Positions 48,201 through 58,379 of a DNA stretch of 64,000 nt are shown here, one piece after another; within the stretch, counting starts at the first letter, position 1, and each line of letters starts with the position of its first letter. The notes under the pieces are model-generated. The model had not been told where the DNA came from. It did not search any database and saw only the letters and a list, made by a program, of their open reading frames with translations. The stretch comes from Dasypus novemcinctus (lineage: Eukaryota; Chordata; Mammalia; Cingulata; Dasypodidae): contig NC_080695.1 of NCBI RefSeq assembly GCF_030445035.2, positions 54,267,954 through 54,331,953 of the forward strand, given 5' to 3'. A program made the position numbers and the translations under genes.

Positions 48201-51200
48201 GGACGGTGGTGACAGCAGCACAACATTGTGAATGTAATTAATGCCTCTGAATTGTACACTTAAAAGTGGTTAAAATGGTCAAGTTTATATCATATATGTT
48301 ATCACAGTAACATTTGTAAAAAGGGAATTAATATATGGAAAAACATTTAGGAATACTCGATACCTTGTCGATCATCATGTCAGTGATTCTTTTTACTCCA
48401 TTTCAGTCTCTGTTTCCTTCACCATAAATTGGGAGTAGTAACAGCATTTAGCTCATAGGGTTACTGTTAAGAGTAAACGATGCCCAGAATAGGTAAACCT
48501 GTGGAGGCGGAAGCCAGGGGAGTGGTTGTCGAGGAGAGGGGGAGGAGGGATGGGAAGGGACTGCTTCGTGGGTTTGGGGGCTTCTTTGGGGGCGATCGCC
48601 TCGCTAGAGATGATGGTGGTATGACACTGCGAATGTACCCAGTGCCACGGAGTTGGTTGACTTTATATTACAAGCATTTCACCTCAATTAAAACAAAGTC
48701 TCCAAGATACGCACAGATGTGCCTAGCACGGTGCCGGGCTCCTGGGAAGGGCCTTGGCAGCACCCATTTCTCTCGTTCTTAGGTACTGACAGAGAGCCAT
48801 TAAACCGAGATCCAGGCGATGCCAAGGAGCTCTTCCGCTTGTCCTTGGCTGCAGCCTGAATCCTACAGGTGTGTGGGAAGCTGAGATGTTTTTGAAAGCA
48901 ACTCGTTCATTGAGCGATAATTCCCATTTCCCGGAGCCCGACATGGAGGAGGTTGGCTCAGCCCATCTGGTGAATTTAAAACAGTGCTTACCAGAATGGC
49001 AGCTATGGAAGGGCAGGAATTTGGGGCTCTCTTGTTCATTCAAAAAAAGAGTTGTTGACCGACTGACCTACAGGCAGAACTTGAATCCTGGAAGTGCCAG
49101 TCATCCAGGGGAGAAAAAGTAATACTTTATTTGATAGGTGTTTCTCATGTACCCACTGGGTGCCAGACAATGTGGTATTTTCAGAGTTGCATAAGATCCC
49201 TTTACCATGCTCGGGGGATTTTTAATTCTAGCATAGGAGATGAATCCAGTCACCTCATGTGCTTGGACTTTTGTTACAGAAACATCCAGGGATGTCTGGC
49301 TTCAGGCATAGCGGGATCCAGGGGCTCAAGTGATGGCATCCGGGCTTCATCATGCTCCCTCTTTTTCTTTCTCCTTCTTCTGTATTAGTTTCATTCTTAG
49401 GCCTGCTTTCTTCATGTGCCAGACTAAACTTATATTTGACTGGCTCTGCCTCCTTCTTAACAGCAGCAAAAGCTCAGGAAAGGCTCTCGGTGGCCTGGCC
49501 TGGGTTGTGTGCCAGTCACTGGACCCAGGCACTTTGACTTGGAGGGTGGAGTGCTAGGATCATGCCTGAGTTGTCTTCCCACCTAGAGACAGGGAAAGGG
49601 CCAGTACCGCTCTCAAAACCCATGGACTGACTTAGTAGACCAGTGGTTGGTAAGCTTTTTCTATCAAGGCCCAGACAGTAATCCTTTCAGTGTCTCTGCT
49701 AGAACGGCTCACTTCTGTGCTTGCAGGGCTTCGGCGCAAAGGCAGGCATGTGCAATAAGGAAATGCAAGGTGGAACTTGGTTCCAGCAATCCTTTATTTG
49801 CAAAAACAAGGAGCAGATTTGGCCCACAGGGGCCATGGTTTACAGACCCTTATGGGAAAATTTGGGTGCTGGGACTGAGAGGAGGGAGTGGATCGTGGGC
49901 AAGCAAACACCACAGGTGGCCTTGATGTATTCCCAGAAACATCTGGGAAGAGTGGCAGGGCTGGGGGCGGCGCTGGGGATCATGGAAAATGAGCCTGTAA
50001 GCTCAGGTTCTGTAGTGTTTTGAATGCCAGGGTAAAGAATATGGATTTTCTTCTGTACCCCTGGAGACTCTGATAGATATCGAAAGTCATGGTCAGGTAC
50101 CTGTTTGCCCCCAGGTGCCCAGCTGCTGAGTGCTGCAGATGCATGGCCTAGCGTCCAGTCCTGAGTTAGAGGGCGGCAAGCTTTTGTGCAAGCAGGGGAC
50201 TCTTTCCAAGGGGAAGGGGGTTGGGACCCTCTGGGCAGACACTTCTTTTGGTTTTGCCACTAGCAGATAAGTGGACTGGAACCTACCCCACAAGGCCACT
50301 GCTCCACACAACTCCAGGGGGCGCCGTTCACACAGTGGTCATTGTGAATGGTGCTGACTAGAGTCACGTGGTCCACAGCCTGAGCAACTGTGCATGAGCT
50401 TCCTGCTCCCCAGCATGAACCACATCTCCCCTGAATCATCCTGGGCAGCACTTAGCACATTTTTGGCACGCACCATCATGCAAAAGGGTAAGAGAAATCT
50501 GTAAAGGGGAGGTGGGTGCAGTGGTTCAAAAAGTACATTGACAGCTTGCGCTTTCCCCAGATTTATTTACCGAGTGGGCAGTTGCATGTTATCCAACAGG
50601 CAGGGAGTAGAAATGGCAAGTGTTTGGGCTTTCCAGGACTGTTCCCAACGGGACATCTGAGCCGAGAACCCAGGGACTTGCCTCTCAGCGGGGTGGCATT
50701 GGTCCTTTGTATAGGCTCTGCGTGTAATCTTGGGGAACGCACCGATAATTGTCACGTGCGCTCACATCATATAGCATCCCTCGCCCCCAGCTTTCTTTAG
50801 CTGGGCTGGGTTGGTGAGGGTCAAAAAGCTGTCCAATCCTGCTGGCTCCTTTGGAGACAATGCCAGGAAGACCCTTCTTGTAGAGTGAATTAAAGTCAAG
50901 TTGTTTGGCCAGCATGTGTGCGTTGAGCACCTACTACGTGCAGACCTGTTACAGGCCGTGCTCAGCAGTGTGGCGCATGCTGTCCGGAGTCTGGCCTCAG
51001 TTGGGACTCTACCATTGGATGGTGGTACACGTTAGCTGCCCACCCCCCTCTGCCTGCTGCTGGCTGGAGAGACAGGGGTGAGACGGTCAGTGACACTCAG
51101 TTCCAGCATTGAGTCAAGGAAGAAGCCAGGTGGTTCATTCTGAGCATTTAGCCCAGAGCCTGGCACGTAGTAGGTGCTCAGTACCCGGTACCTTTGACAT

Positions 51201-54200
51201 AATCGGGCCAGATCCCGTCAACGCACCCTGGGATGGGAGGGATGGCCAGGTGTGCGCTCCGTTAGCTGCGACCCAAGGCGGGTCAGAGAGGCGCACACGA
51301 GGGGAATGTTCGTTTACTCCGTGAGAAAATGGCTGTGGCGCACCTGCGCGTGCCGGGCACGGCGCTGGGGCAGGGCAGGCAGCCATGAGTGACTTGTGCC
51401 CGCAGGGAGCACAGCCCGGCGTGGGCCTGCTGGACAGCCCGCGGTGGGTGCCAGGCGGTGCTGAGGACGTGCCGGGGTGGGGCAGGGGGGCGGAGGCCTG
51501 TCTTCCGTGCGCCAGGAAGGGGGCAGAAAGGAGGCGGGGCCATTCCCTGCAGAGGGAGCAAGGCAGCTGGGAGTGAGCCCTCAGCCAGGGCTTTGGAGTT
51601 GGTGGGGGAGACATTTAGGCTGACCCTGGAGGCTGCTGGGATTCCACAGGTGCAGGGGCCCCGGGAAAGTGTGGCCGCAGGGGAGCAGAGCTCTGCGCCC
51701 CCCCCCTACTCCCCCCGTTTTGGTCCTGCCTTCCTTGGAATATGCTGGAGGAGAGGGAAGCCTGATGGGTCCAGTATGATCCTGCTCACAGGTCCTCCTT
51801 CCCGCCCCGGGCTGCACCCCCCTCCCCTATTCCACCTGCTGCGTTCACCTTTTACAGACCAGGAGCAGGAGGCAATGAAGGATGGGGCATGCCCCCCCTT
51901 AGAACATGCCGGGACGGCGACCCTTCTGTTGCTTTTGCAGAACACCTGAGCGGGTTCATGTCTTGCACAGGATGCATCTGAAGACCTCATAGAATTCAAA
52001 ACTTGCATTTTTCAAGATGAGTTTTTGTCCAGGCTTAAATGTCAAGTTATGGGGAGGCAGTCTCGGAAGGCATAAATCTGCAGCCATTAGAGCTTAGGGG
52101 CGCATTATTAGCTGAATCAATCTCACAGTGACATCGCCAGCCTCCCTCCCCCTCCCCCCGCCACCTCACCCAGCTTTATGAGGATTGGGGAACCTTAAAG
52201 CTACCCTGGTTTTAATAATATCAGCTGAGATGTATCGAGCACCTACCTGCTGCGCAGAGGCTGATGTCCTAAGCAGTTCCTGGGTGTTCACAGAAACCAC
52301 CTAAGGAGGATGCTATAATTATCCCCATTTTACAGGCACCGAGAGGGGATGGGACTTGCCCAAGGTCACCAGTCAGGACTGAAACCCAAAGGTTGTGCTT
52401 GTCACCACTCCCCTGCATTTTTCCATCCCTGTCCTGTCCTCTCCCTCAGACGATGCTTTTTGCTTTCTCAGTATTGTCCCATCCTCACCAGAAGGCTCAC
52501 GTCAAGCCAGGGCTTCTGTGAATTCATGACTGTTTCATCACATCAAACTTCTGTCCTCAAATCAGTGATTCTCAGGGCCATTTTGTAACCACAGCCAAAG
52601 AACCCCTGAGTGAGGCTGCTATAGGATATTTTTAAGAGGTGTTGAATTATAGACACAGCGACTGTTGAAATAGCAGGACGCTTGCAGAAGTTGGATGCAC
52701 ATATACGACCACATGGTTCAGGCAGGGCTGAAGACTGACAGGTGCCCGTCTTCGCTTTGCCAGAGTGGCGCCACCGTATGGCAATAGCCCGAATAAGTTT
52801 CCAGATCCCACCCCACCTCCCCCCCTTTGAAATGATGCACATTTTGACAGATTGTTCTAAATTGGAGAATATTCATTCATATCTCTTCACACGCTGTCTA
52901 CAAAGATGCGTTTGAGAGTTTAAGGATACTGCACTCTTTTCCAATTTGCATTATTCCAAGTTGCCTAAAAGGCATCTGAAAGCTGTTTCATCGTGGGTCC
53001 ATCCTCCAAGGGACAGAGAGGCCTGTCCCTGGGGACTCCTCGACAGCCTTTGAGACCTCTTTCCCTCCTACAGGATGGCCAGTCGGAGCAGTGACAAGGA
53101 CAGTGACTCCGTCCACACAGCCAGCGAAGTCCCACTGACCCCACGGACCAACTCCCCAGATCAGAGACGCTCCTCCTCAGACACGTCCAAGTCCACGTAC
53201 AGCCTGACCCGGAGGGTTTCAAGTGAGCGCTTCCGCCGAGACTGGCTGGGGGTTCCGGCCGGGGCAGGCCTGTGCCGCCCGGCCTCCATCAGGGGTCCAG
53301 GAGTTCAAATCCCCTTTGCTGGGTGCCCAGGAGAAAGGAGGAGAGCTGGCTTTCCCAGACACCCAGCAGCACCCCACGGAGAGGCAGTTGATTGCTGGGA
53401 AGGGGGTTGCCAGTCCAGAAGACGAGGGTGACGGCGAGAGAATGCCACATGACCCCTGGCACCTGATTCCTGCTGGGCCCTGCCCAAAGCCATCATTTTG
53501 ATTGATTTTTACTTTAACCAATGGCCAGTTTGATTGAATTGGCTCCGTTGATGGATATGTCAGTGTATATTGTTTTCAGTCCCCAAAAGCAAATGCTGCC
53601 ATATTACCAGCAGCTGTTGCAGATGCCAGTGCCTTTGGGACCTCGTGGATTGTCAGTGAGTGAGTACAGAGGGTTGGATAGTGACCAGACACCACCCTGA
53701 TGTGATGACAAATGGCAGTGACCCTTGGCCTCGGTGTCGGGGATGCTAGGGCGGGGGACAGCGGCCAAATGGAAAGTTCATGGCCCGTTGGGAGGGGGTG
53801 GCTGCCACTGCCCCCTAGTGGTTGTCCTGGGGGATTGTGGTCCCAGGATTGCCTCATCTTTCTAAAGAGTAACTGGCAATCTGGGTTTTTATGTGAAACT
53901 TCCCTACTTTCAAACACCCAAAAATGTGTCCATGAGCCAAATTTGGCCCAGAGACCACCCAGTCTGTTCACTCTGTTGTATAGTGTATGTGTTTGACCTA
54001 ATGACATGGTTAGGCCAAGGGGGTGGGTAGAAAGGGGATAAAGTCCCCAGACTCCCAGCCTCCCTTGATCCCCCCAAAAATACCTCTGCCCTTGCATCGA
54101 GCCAATGTCTGAAATTCACTTAGCAGAGGAAGAGAGTTAAAAATTCATAAAACATATCTGGGTGGAAACAATTGGTGTTTGACCTTTCCTGGATGTAGAT

Positions 54201-56167
54201 GGGGAGGAAAAAGGAAGTCCAGAGTTCAAGGGCTTGAAACAGTGAAGCGAGGGGCGGCAGACCCCACTGGGCCCCGGTCTTTCCAGCTGTCAAGTGTGAG
54301 GGTTGGGTTCGGCCTGTGTGGTCCAGTACAGCAGCCGCCAGCCACGGGTGGCTCTTGTGCACCTGAGCGGGCCTGGGTCGAGTCCAGATGTGCCGGAAAT
54401 CTAAATTACACCCTGGATTTTGAAGACAGTATGACAGAAAAGAATTCAAGGGACTGGTCTCACTAAATTTTTAAAATATTGATTACCTGTTGAAATGATA
54501 GTATTTTAGGTCTATTGGGCTAGGTAACATATCATTAAAATTAATTCTACCTGACCCTTTTCACTGTGGCCACTAGTTTTAAATTACCTACACAGCTTGC
54601 ATTATATTTCTATCAGATGGCATTGGCCTAGAGGATTTCTAAGGCTCGCACCCAGTTCTCAAACACATGATTTCTGGGAGTGGATGTGGCTCAAGCGGTT
54701 GAGCACCAGCTTTCCAGATATGAGGTCCTGGGTTCGTTCTCCAGCCCCAACTTCTGAAAAATAAAATAAAATAAAATAAAACACATGATTTCTGTTCCAT
54801 GAACATTTATCAGACTACCTCCCTTGTACCAGGGAAGAGGCTTGTGATTTTAGCTGGCAAGGCAGATGTTTGGGCGAGCAACAAGAATGTGGTGAGAGGG
54901 CAAGCAAAGATGACCATGGCGGACTTGGGGACGATTTGTTCAGCTAGTTGGTGGTGAGGGGGGCGGCTCCCTGTGGGAGATGAGTTTCAGTATGATCCTT
55001 GCAGAAGTACAACACTTTACATTTATTGAGCTCTTAGGATGTGTATGCTCTGTTGGAGCTCTTTCCACGTGAATCATTACCACAATCCTCTAGGGTTGGA
55101 TCTATTTTACAGATGGGGAAACCGAGTCCCAGAGCGTCGAAGTAATGTGCGGCTGGTAAATAGCTGGGGTAGCATTCCACCCTGGCTCTGGCCCCAGAGT
55201 CCCTGCTCAAAGGCAGGGTCCGCTCAGGCTCTGCCACTCCCGAGCTGTGGGAGCGGAGCCAAGTTACCTCAGACGGCTGTTTCCTCACCTGTCAAATGGA
55301 GACGATAGTGACTATCGGAGGGCCCAGGGGTTGTGAGGACGAAAGGACTTAGGCTGGTCCTTGGCTGCTGAGGGGAGGGCGAGGGTGAGGGTATTGCCCG
55401 CCCTAGAACGAGCAGCCTTTCGAGGTGGGGGAGAGATCGGTGGAGGAGAGCATTTGGAGGCAGGCGCGCAGCGGGAGGGCGGGAGGAGCGCGGCGACCTC
55501 GCGCTGCGGGTCCCTGTGGGTCTCAACTCCCTTCCTGGCTCTTCAGGTCTGGAGTCCCGACGACCCAGCTCGCCGCTCATCGACATCAAACCCATCGAGT
55601 TCGGCGTCCTCAGCGCCAAGAAGGAGCCCATCCAGCCTTCGGTGCTGCGGCGGCCCTACGCCCCCCGACGACTACTTCCGCAAGTTCGAGCCCCGGCTGT
55701 ACTCGCTCGACGCCGCCGGCGACGACGTGGACTCCCTGACGGACGAGGAGATCCTGTCCAAGTACCAGCTGGGCATGCTGCACTTCAGCACCCAGTACGA
55801 CCTGCTGCACAACCACCTCACGGTGCGGGTGATCGAGGCCAGGGACCTGCCGCGGCCCGTCTCCTACGACGGCGCCCGCCAGGACATGGCGCACTCGAAC
55901 CCCTACGTCAAGGTCTGCCTCCTGCCGGACCAGAAGAACTCCAAGCAGACGGGCGTCAAGCGCAAGACGCAGAGGCCCGTGTTCGAGGAGCGCTACACCT
56001 TCGAGATCCCCTTCCTCGAGGCCCAGCGCCGGACCCTGCTCCTCACCGTCGTGGACTTCGACAAGTTCTCGCGCCACTGCGTCATCGGCAAGGTGTCCGT
56101 GCCCCTGTGTGAGGTGGACCTGGTCAAGGGCGGGCACTGGTGGAAGGCGCTCATTCCCAGCTCGCAG
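42266..56167 (+). CDS. SYT17: Synaptotagmin-17 (B/K protein), 5' coding part
   Basis: Five coding exons (42266-42280, 46099-46116, 46766-46914, 53074-53222, 55547-56167) joined by GT-AG introns encode residues 1-317 of a protein that is about 474 residues in human. Order: short N-terminus, cysteine cluster (residues 23-40), Ser/Thr-rich linker (about 62-130), a DSLTDEEILSKYQLG linker and the C2A domain (about 184-310). C2B is outside the window. SYT17 lacks the transmembrane segment of classical synaptotagmins; the cysteine cluster is the expected fatty-acylation and membrane-targeting site. It is a peripheral vesicle/Golgi trafficking protein, widely expressed including brain and kidney. Joined length is 952 nt, or 951 (317 codons) without one extra C at 55661-55666, which shifts the frame. 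Identity is secure from near-complete protein agreement. Confidence 0.95.
43380..43515 (-). repeat. MIR-like fragment
   Basis: 'gagagcatctactgaatgcc' and 'gccttgcaaggtcacacagc'. Confidence 0.45.
43618..43940 (-). repeat. MER20-like hAT element
   Basis: 'tccgtaaaggaccaaatagt', 'gccaataaaactttatttac' and 'tgtgggccagatttggccca' with the end 'gaggttgccagtccctgttc'. Longer than a standard 220-bp MER20. Confidence 0.65.
44250..44340 (+). repeat. L2 LINE 3' end
   Basis: 'tgtgagccccgtgagggtat' and 'tacctggcacctggcaggtt'. Confidence 0.5.
44400..44575 (-). repeat. MIR SINE
   Basis: 'actgagggtcagaggggcgc', 'cctgacatgcccgagtcacc' and 'gccaggactggcatttc'. Confidence 0.65.
45103..45314 (-). mobile_element. 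Two DAS-type SINE modules
   Basis: Module one at 45103-45196 ('gggagttgaacccaggacct'), module two at 45206-45314 ('cagcgctcaaacccgagacc', 'caaccacttgagctatatct'). Both antisense within SYT17 intron 1. Confidence 0.8.
46099..46116 (+). CDS. SYT17: SYT17 coding exon 2, an 18-nt microexon
   Basis: Preceded by a pyrimidine-rich tract and GGGCAG, followed by the donor GTGGGT. It encodes LEPLNE, exactly the six residues expected between MAYIQ and GFLSRIS. Length 18 nt, phase 0 at both ends, so skipping would remove six residues without a frame change. Confidence 0.85.
46117..46765 (+). other. SYT17: SYT17 intron 2
   Basis: A short intron of 649 bp. It ends in a long CCTCC/CCACC pyrimidine-rich tract just before the acceptor. 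No repeat recognised. Confidence 0.8.
46766..46914 (+). CDS. SYT17: SYT17 coding exon 3, cysteine cluster
   Basis: 149 nt from acceptor CTCAG to donor GTAAGT, residues 12-61 (Leu61 split, phase 2). Seven cysteines at residues 23, 27, 30, 31, 34, 39 and 40 form the cluster that takes the place of a transmembrane anchor. It is followed by an acidic SSEDEVEILG segment and a Pro-rich end PFPAQTPPWL. From memory of the human protein, Asp19 and Asn33 differ (Gly and Lys there). Confidence 0.93.
46986..46998 (+). repeat. G13 run
   Basis: Thirteen consecutive G, 71 nt past the exon 3 donor; possible G-quadruplex. Confidence 0.8.
47365..47378 (+). repeat. G14 run
   Basis: Fourteen G followed by further GGGG groups to 47389. 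Confidence 0.8.
47915..48105 (+). repeat. MIR SINE
   Basis: 'aagtggctaagtgctcacac', 'tctgtgcctcaatttcccat', 'gcaaaatgggggtgataaaa' and 'tgttgtagggattaaataaa'. Confidence 0.85.
48110..48310 (+). mobile_element. L1 3' terminus
   Basis: 'attagaggttcccagggggc', 'attgtacacttaaaagtggt' and 'taaaatggtcaagtttatat' are the sense end of an ancient L1. Confidence 0.7.
48600..48710 (+). mobile_element. L1 3' terminus, second fragment
   Basis: 'gatggtggtatgacactgcg', 'aatgtacccagtgccacgga' and 'atttcacctcaattaaaaca'. Confidence 0.55.
49638..49866 (-). repeat. MER20-like hAT element
   Basis: 'accagtggttggtaagcttt', 'ctttatttgcaaaaacaagg' and 'gcagatttggcccacagg'. Confidence 0.5.
51310..51680 (-). repeat. 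L2 LINE fragment, GC-shifted
   Basis: 'gcacctgcgcgtgccgggca', 'gcccgcagggagcacagccc' and 'attccctgcagagggagcaa' follow reversed L2 order. Long ORFs here are incidental. Confidence 0.4.
52210..52400 (-). repeat. MIR SINE
   Basis: 'gagatgtatcgagcacctac', 'tatccccattttacaggcac' and 'gacttgcccaaggtcaccag'. Confidence 0.85.
53074..53222 (+). CDS. SYT17: SYT17 coding exon 4, Ser/Thr-rich linker
   Basis: 149 nt from acceptor CTACAG (phase 2; the first G completes Leu61) to donor GTGAGC (phase 1; Ser111 split). It encodes MASRSSDKDSDSVHTASEVP and onward, residues 62-110: a low-complexity Ser/Thr/Pro stretch with RRSSSDTSKS likely disordered and phosphorylatable. Met62 is in a usable context and could start a shorter form without the cysteine cluster; that is inference. 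Confidence 0.93.
54310..54625. repeat. Ancient DNA-transposon-like element A, second copy
   Basis: 'gattacctgttgaaatgata', 'tattttaggtctattgggct' and 'gcattatatttctatcagat'; same family as 28655-28925. Confidence 0.5.
54677..54780 (+). mobile_element. DAS-type SINE with perfect target-site duplication
   Basis: Sense monomer: head 'ggagtggatgtggctcaagc', B-box-like 'gggttcgttctcc' and an AAAAT pentamer tail. ACACATGATTTCTG flanks it exactly (54663-54676 and 54781-54794), extendable by two A. It lies in SYT17 intron 4. Confidence 0.93.
55010..55205 (-). repeat. MIR SINE
   Basis: 'tttattgagctcttaggatg', 'tctattttacagatggggaa' and 'accgagtcccagagcgtcga'. Confidence 0.85.
55547..56167 (+). CDS. 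SYT17: SYT17 coding exon 5, C2A domain, with a 1-nt frameshift
   Basis: 621 nt from acceptor TTCAG (phase 1) to donor GTAAGG (phase 0), residues 111-317. It starts LESRRPSSPLIDIKPIEFGV and carries the complete C2A domain, ending WWKALIPSSQ. In C2A, NPYVK has Asn where Syt1 has the Ca2+-binding Asp178; the loop-3 DFD is kept, but the last loop-3 Asp is Cys (FSRHC). The frame breaks at a run of six C (55661-55666) where five would keep it; downstream protein is intact in the +1 frame. Codon third positions are almost all G or C. Confidence 0.93.
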
Positions 56168-56227
56168 GTAAGGCGCTGTCCTCGGGGAGGGCGGCTGCCT
56201 TTTCTAAGGATCTTTGTTTTTATATAT

Positions 56228-56430
56228 GGCTTTGCGTTTAAAATTTTTAAAATTTTGAAATAATTTTAGACTCACAAGAAGTTGCAAAAGTAGGAGGGTT
56301 CCCAGGTCCTTCATCCATCTTCTCCCAAAGATAGTAGTGGGTGCTGCCATAGTAGGACATTATTGACACCAGGAAAGTGACACGGTGCGCTGGGGTAAAA
56401 TAAACTAGACCTTAGGCAGATTTCCCTGGT
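56228..56430 (-). mobile_element. L1 3' fragment, antisense
   Basis: 'ttttgaaataattttagact' and 'cacaagaagttgcaaaagta'; same segment as 23218 onward. Confidence 0.55.
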
Positions 56431-56437
56431 TTTTACA

Positions 56438-56530
56438 TGCTCCTTCCTTCCTCCCTTCCTCCCTTCCTTCCTTCTTTCCTTCCCCCCTTCCTCTCTTCCC
56501 TCCCCTCCCCTCCTCTTCTCCTCTTCTCTT
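56438..56530. repeat. (TTCC)n pyrimidine tract
   Basis: CTTCC/CCCTT units, almost purely pyrimidine. Confidence 0.9.
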
Positions 56531-57117
56531 TCACTGTAGAGTTCTATGAAATCTTACCATAAGTATGAATCTGTGTAGTCACTACTGCCCTGGGAACTTT
56601 AGAGATTGATCCTGGATTATTTAATAAGAAGAATGATTGTCCACAGTGTCCAGCTATCAGTCATTTTGACTTTCAGAAGTGGATTTGGGAGGAAAAAAAA
56701 AAAAGTGAGGACAAGGGAACAGAACTGATACACAGATGTTTTTTAGGCAAATTGTAGATCGCCTGCCTTTCCCCTGCCAGCTCCGGGAGATGGAACTGGC
56801 TTTTGGGGGCCCCCCGTGGCCCGGGCTCTGCCTGCCGTGGCCTGTCTGACTCCCTCCTGTAGGCGGTCCTGTGTGCCACGGGCAGCCCACTGTGGGTGGA
56901 CACACGCGGGGGTGGGGGCCCAGGGGAAGGAGATGACCCTGCCAGGAGGAGGCCGGAATTGTCTCTCCCCTCTGAGGACACAGCCCTGAATGGCAGAGGC
57001 AGGGGCTTTGGCTTTTTTTTTTTTTTCTCAATCAAACACACTGAAGGGCTTCTCGAAGCTGTGTCAGGAATTTGATGTCCCAGCATCACAGTTGGGGATG
57101 CAGGTTTTAAACAAGTT

Positions 57118-57138
57118 TGCGTGTGTGTGTGTGTGTCC
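57118..57138. repeat. (GT)n microsatellite
   Basis: About nine GT units. Confidence 0.8.
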
Positions 57139-57820
57139 GTACGTGTGTTCCCAGATAGGATATGTATGACTTTCTTAGTTTGGATTCTCTAAGAAGAGAC
57201 CTCTGAGGCAAGGAGTCGTGTATTAGGGAGGTGAGAGCAGTAGTGAGAAAGCCACATCAAGGATGCAGTTCCCAGCCAGCTGCTGTGTGGGCGACTGGCG
57301 CGCAACCCTGCTGGGAAACTGTTTGCTGGTGTAAAGCACACCGCAGAGTTTATTCCACCAGAGGGGTGAGGGAGCGGGGTTTTTCTACACCACCTCCTGT
57401 CAGCCAGTGCGTGAAGGCTGTTGGGAGCTGGGGAGGTTAACTCCTTGGCACTTCTAGACTGTTCCACTGGCAAGTCAGGTACCCTCTGACATCCAGAAAT
57501 GTAAACAAATTCACAGGGACTGGCAGCCGGATGCCAGGCCAGTGTGCCATGAAGCGGCAAGAGCCAGGAGAGGATAGCTAGGGTGTCGCTAGCTCCTGCT
57601 TTAATCTCAGACCAGCATCGTGGGAAATTTCTCTTGGCCCATCCTCCCTCCCCACGTCCCCGGTTGGGATATATTGGGTACTTTCTGTGTCCTCCTCAAC
57701 CTGTGACATCAGTGTGACAACCCTCCAGAAACTTAACTCTCGAAAGAGAGAGACCTGCTAGGCAAAACGCCTTGTATCTTGCCCCCGGTGGGAGGCCCTG
57801 GCGGTGGAGCACCAAGACAC
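57139..57820. other. Intron, no gene seen
   Basis: 57170-57590 has an LTR-like opening ('cttagtttggattctctaag') but is unassigned. Confidence 0.3.
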
Positions 57821-57824
57821 CACA

Positions 57825-57925
57825 CGTTTTACCTTCTTGAGACTTGGCTCAAGTGCCACCTCTTCAGGAAAGCCTTTCTGCACAGCTGCCTTCGTTTGGG
57901 TCCCCTGAACGCAGAGAAGACGAGG
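57825..57925 (+). repeat. L2 LINE fragment
   Basis: 'ttggctcaagtgccacctct' and 'tcaggaaagcctttctgcac'. Confidence 0.6.
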
Positions 57926-58379
57926 CCCGGGGCACAGGTAGTGTATTTAGGCGGGGGTCCCAGGAAGCAGGAGTGAGGAGTGAGGAGGGGGCGGGAAGGA
58001 GGGCGCCCCCACAGAAGACTGGCTATTAGGTTCACCATCCCGCAGCAGGGCCGGCTGGGGCTTCATTCTGCGGGGGCCTCCCGGGAACCACCGAGCTGCA
58101 GGACAGAGGTCGGGGCACAGACCCAGGCGCTCCCACGTCGCTGGTGAGGCCTGTCTCGGTGGCCTCTGCCCTTGACAGTGCCCAGGCAGCGCTCCGCGGC
58201 GCCCCCGAGGGGCTGTGGCAGAAAGGAGAAGGCGGCTCGGTGGGTGCCCTCCCCGCGCCCGCAGAGGACCGCCCAGCCGTGGTGGCTGACATCAGAGGTG
58301 GGTGGAGGAGAGGAGATGGCACCCTCCAGAGGCGGCGTCTGCTGCAGCACCCCGTTTCTATGGCAACTCCCCCATCCTG
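57926..58379. other. Intron, GC-rich, no gene seen
   Basis: Overlapping ORFs on both strands (up to 136 aa) without a recognisable domain. Confidence 0.35.

Larger units (their letters stand above)
46915..53073 (+). other. SYT17: SYT17 intron 3
   Basis: 6159 bp with G-runs near its start, MIR, L1, L2 and MER20-like fragments, and no further exon. The 49870-52200 part is otherwise unassigned. Confidence 0.75.
53223..55546 (+). other. SYT17: SYT17 intron 4
   Basis: 2324 bp with an ancient DNA-transposon-like copy, a clean DAS insertion and a MIR. Its last 250 bp become GC-rich toward exon 5. Confidence 0.75.

Noticed and set aside
53075-53431. 118-aa ORF from Met62 as a complete small gene
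   Set aside because: Only 53074-53222 is exonic; the remainder is read-through into intron 4 past the GTGAGC donor.
54677-54750. Possible tRNA gene
   Set aside because: tRNA-like head of a DAS SINE, flanked by target duplications and followed by an A-rich tail; no intact cloverleaf or terminator.
55361-55546. Upstream extension of the C2A reading frame as one 300-aa single-exon protein (55361-56263)
   Set aside because: It joins intron sequence and frameshifted sequence to the C2A frame. The acceptor at 55546 and SYT17 homology define the exon, and the end runs past the donor into the intron.
55610-56137. 175-aa minus-strand ORF opposite exon 5
   Set aside because: Antisense shadow of a very GC3-rich exon; no own homology.
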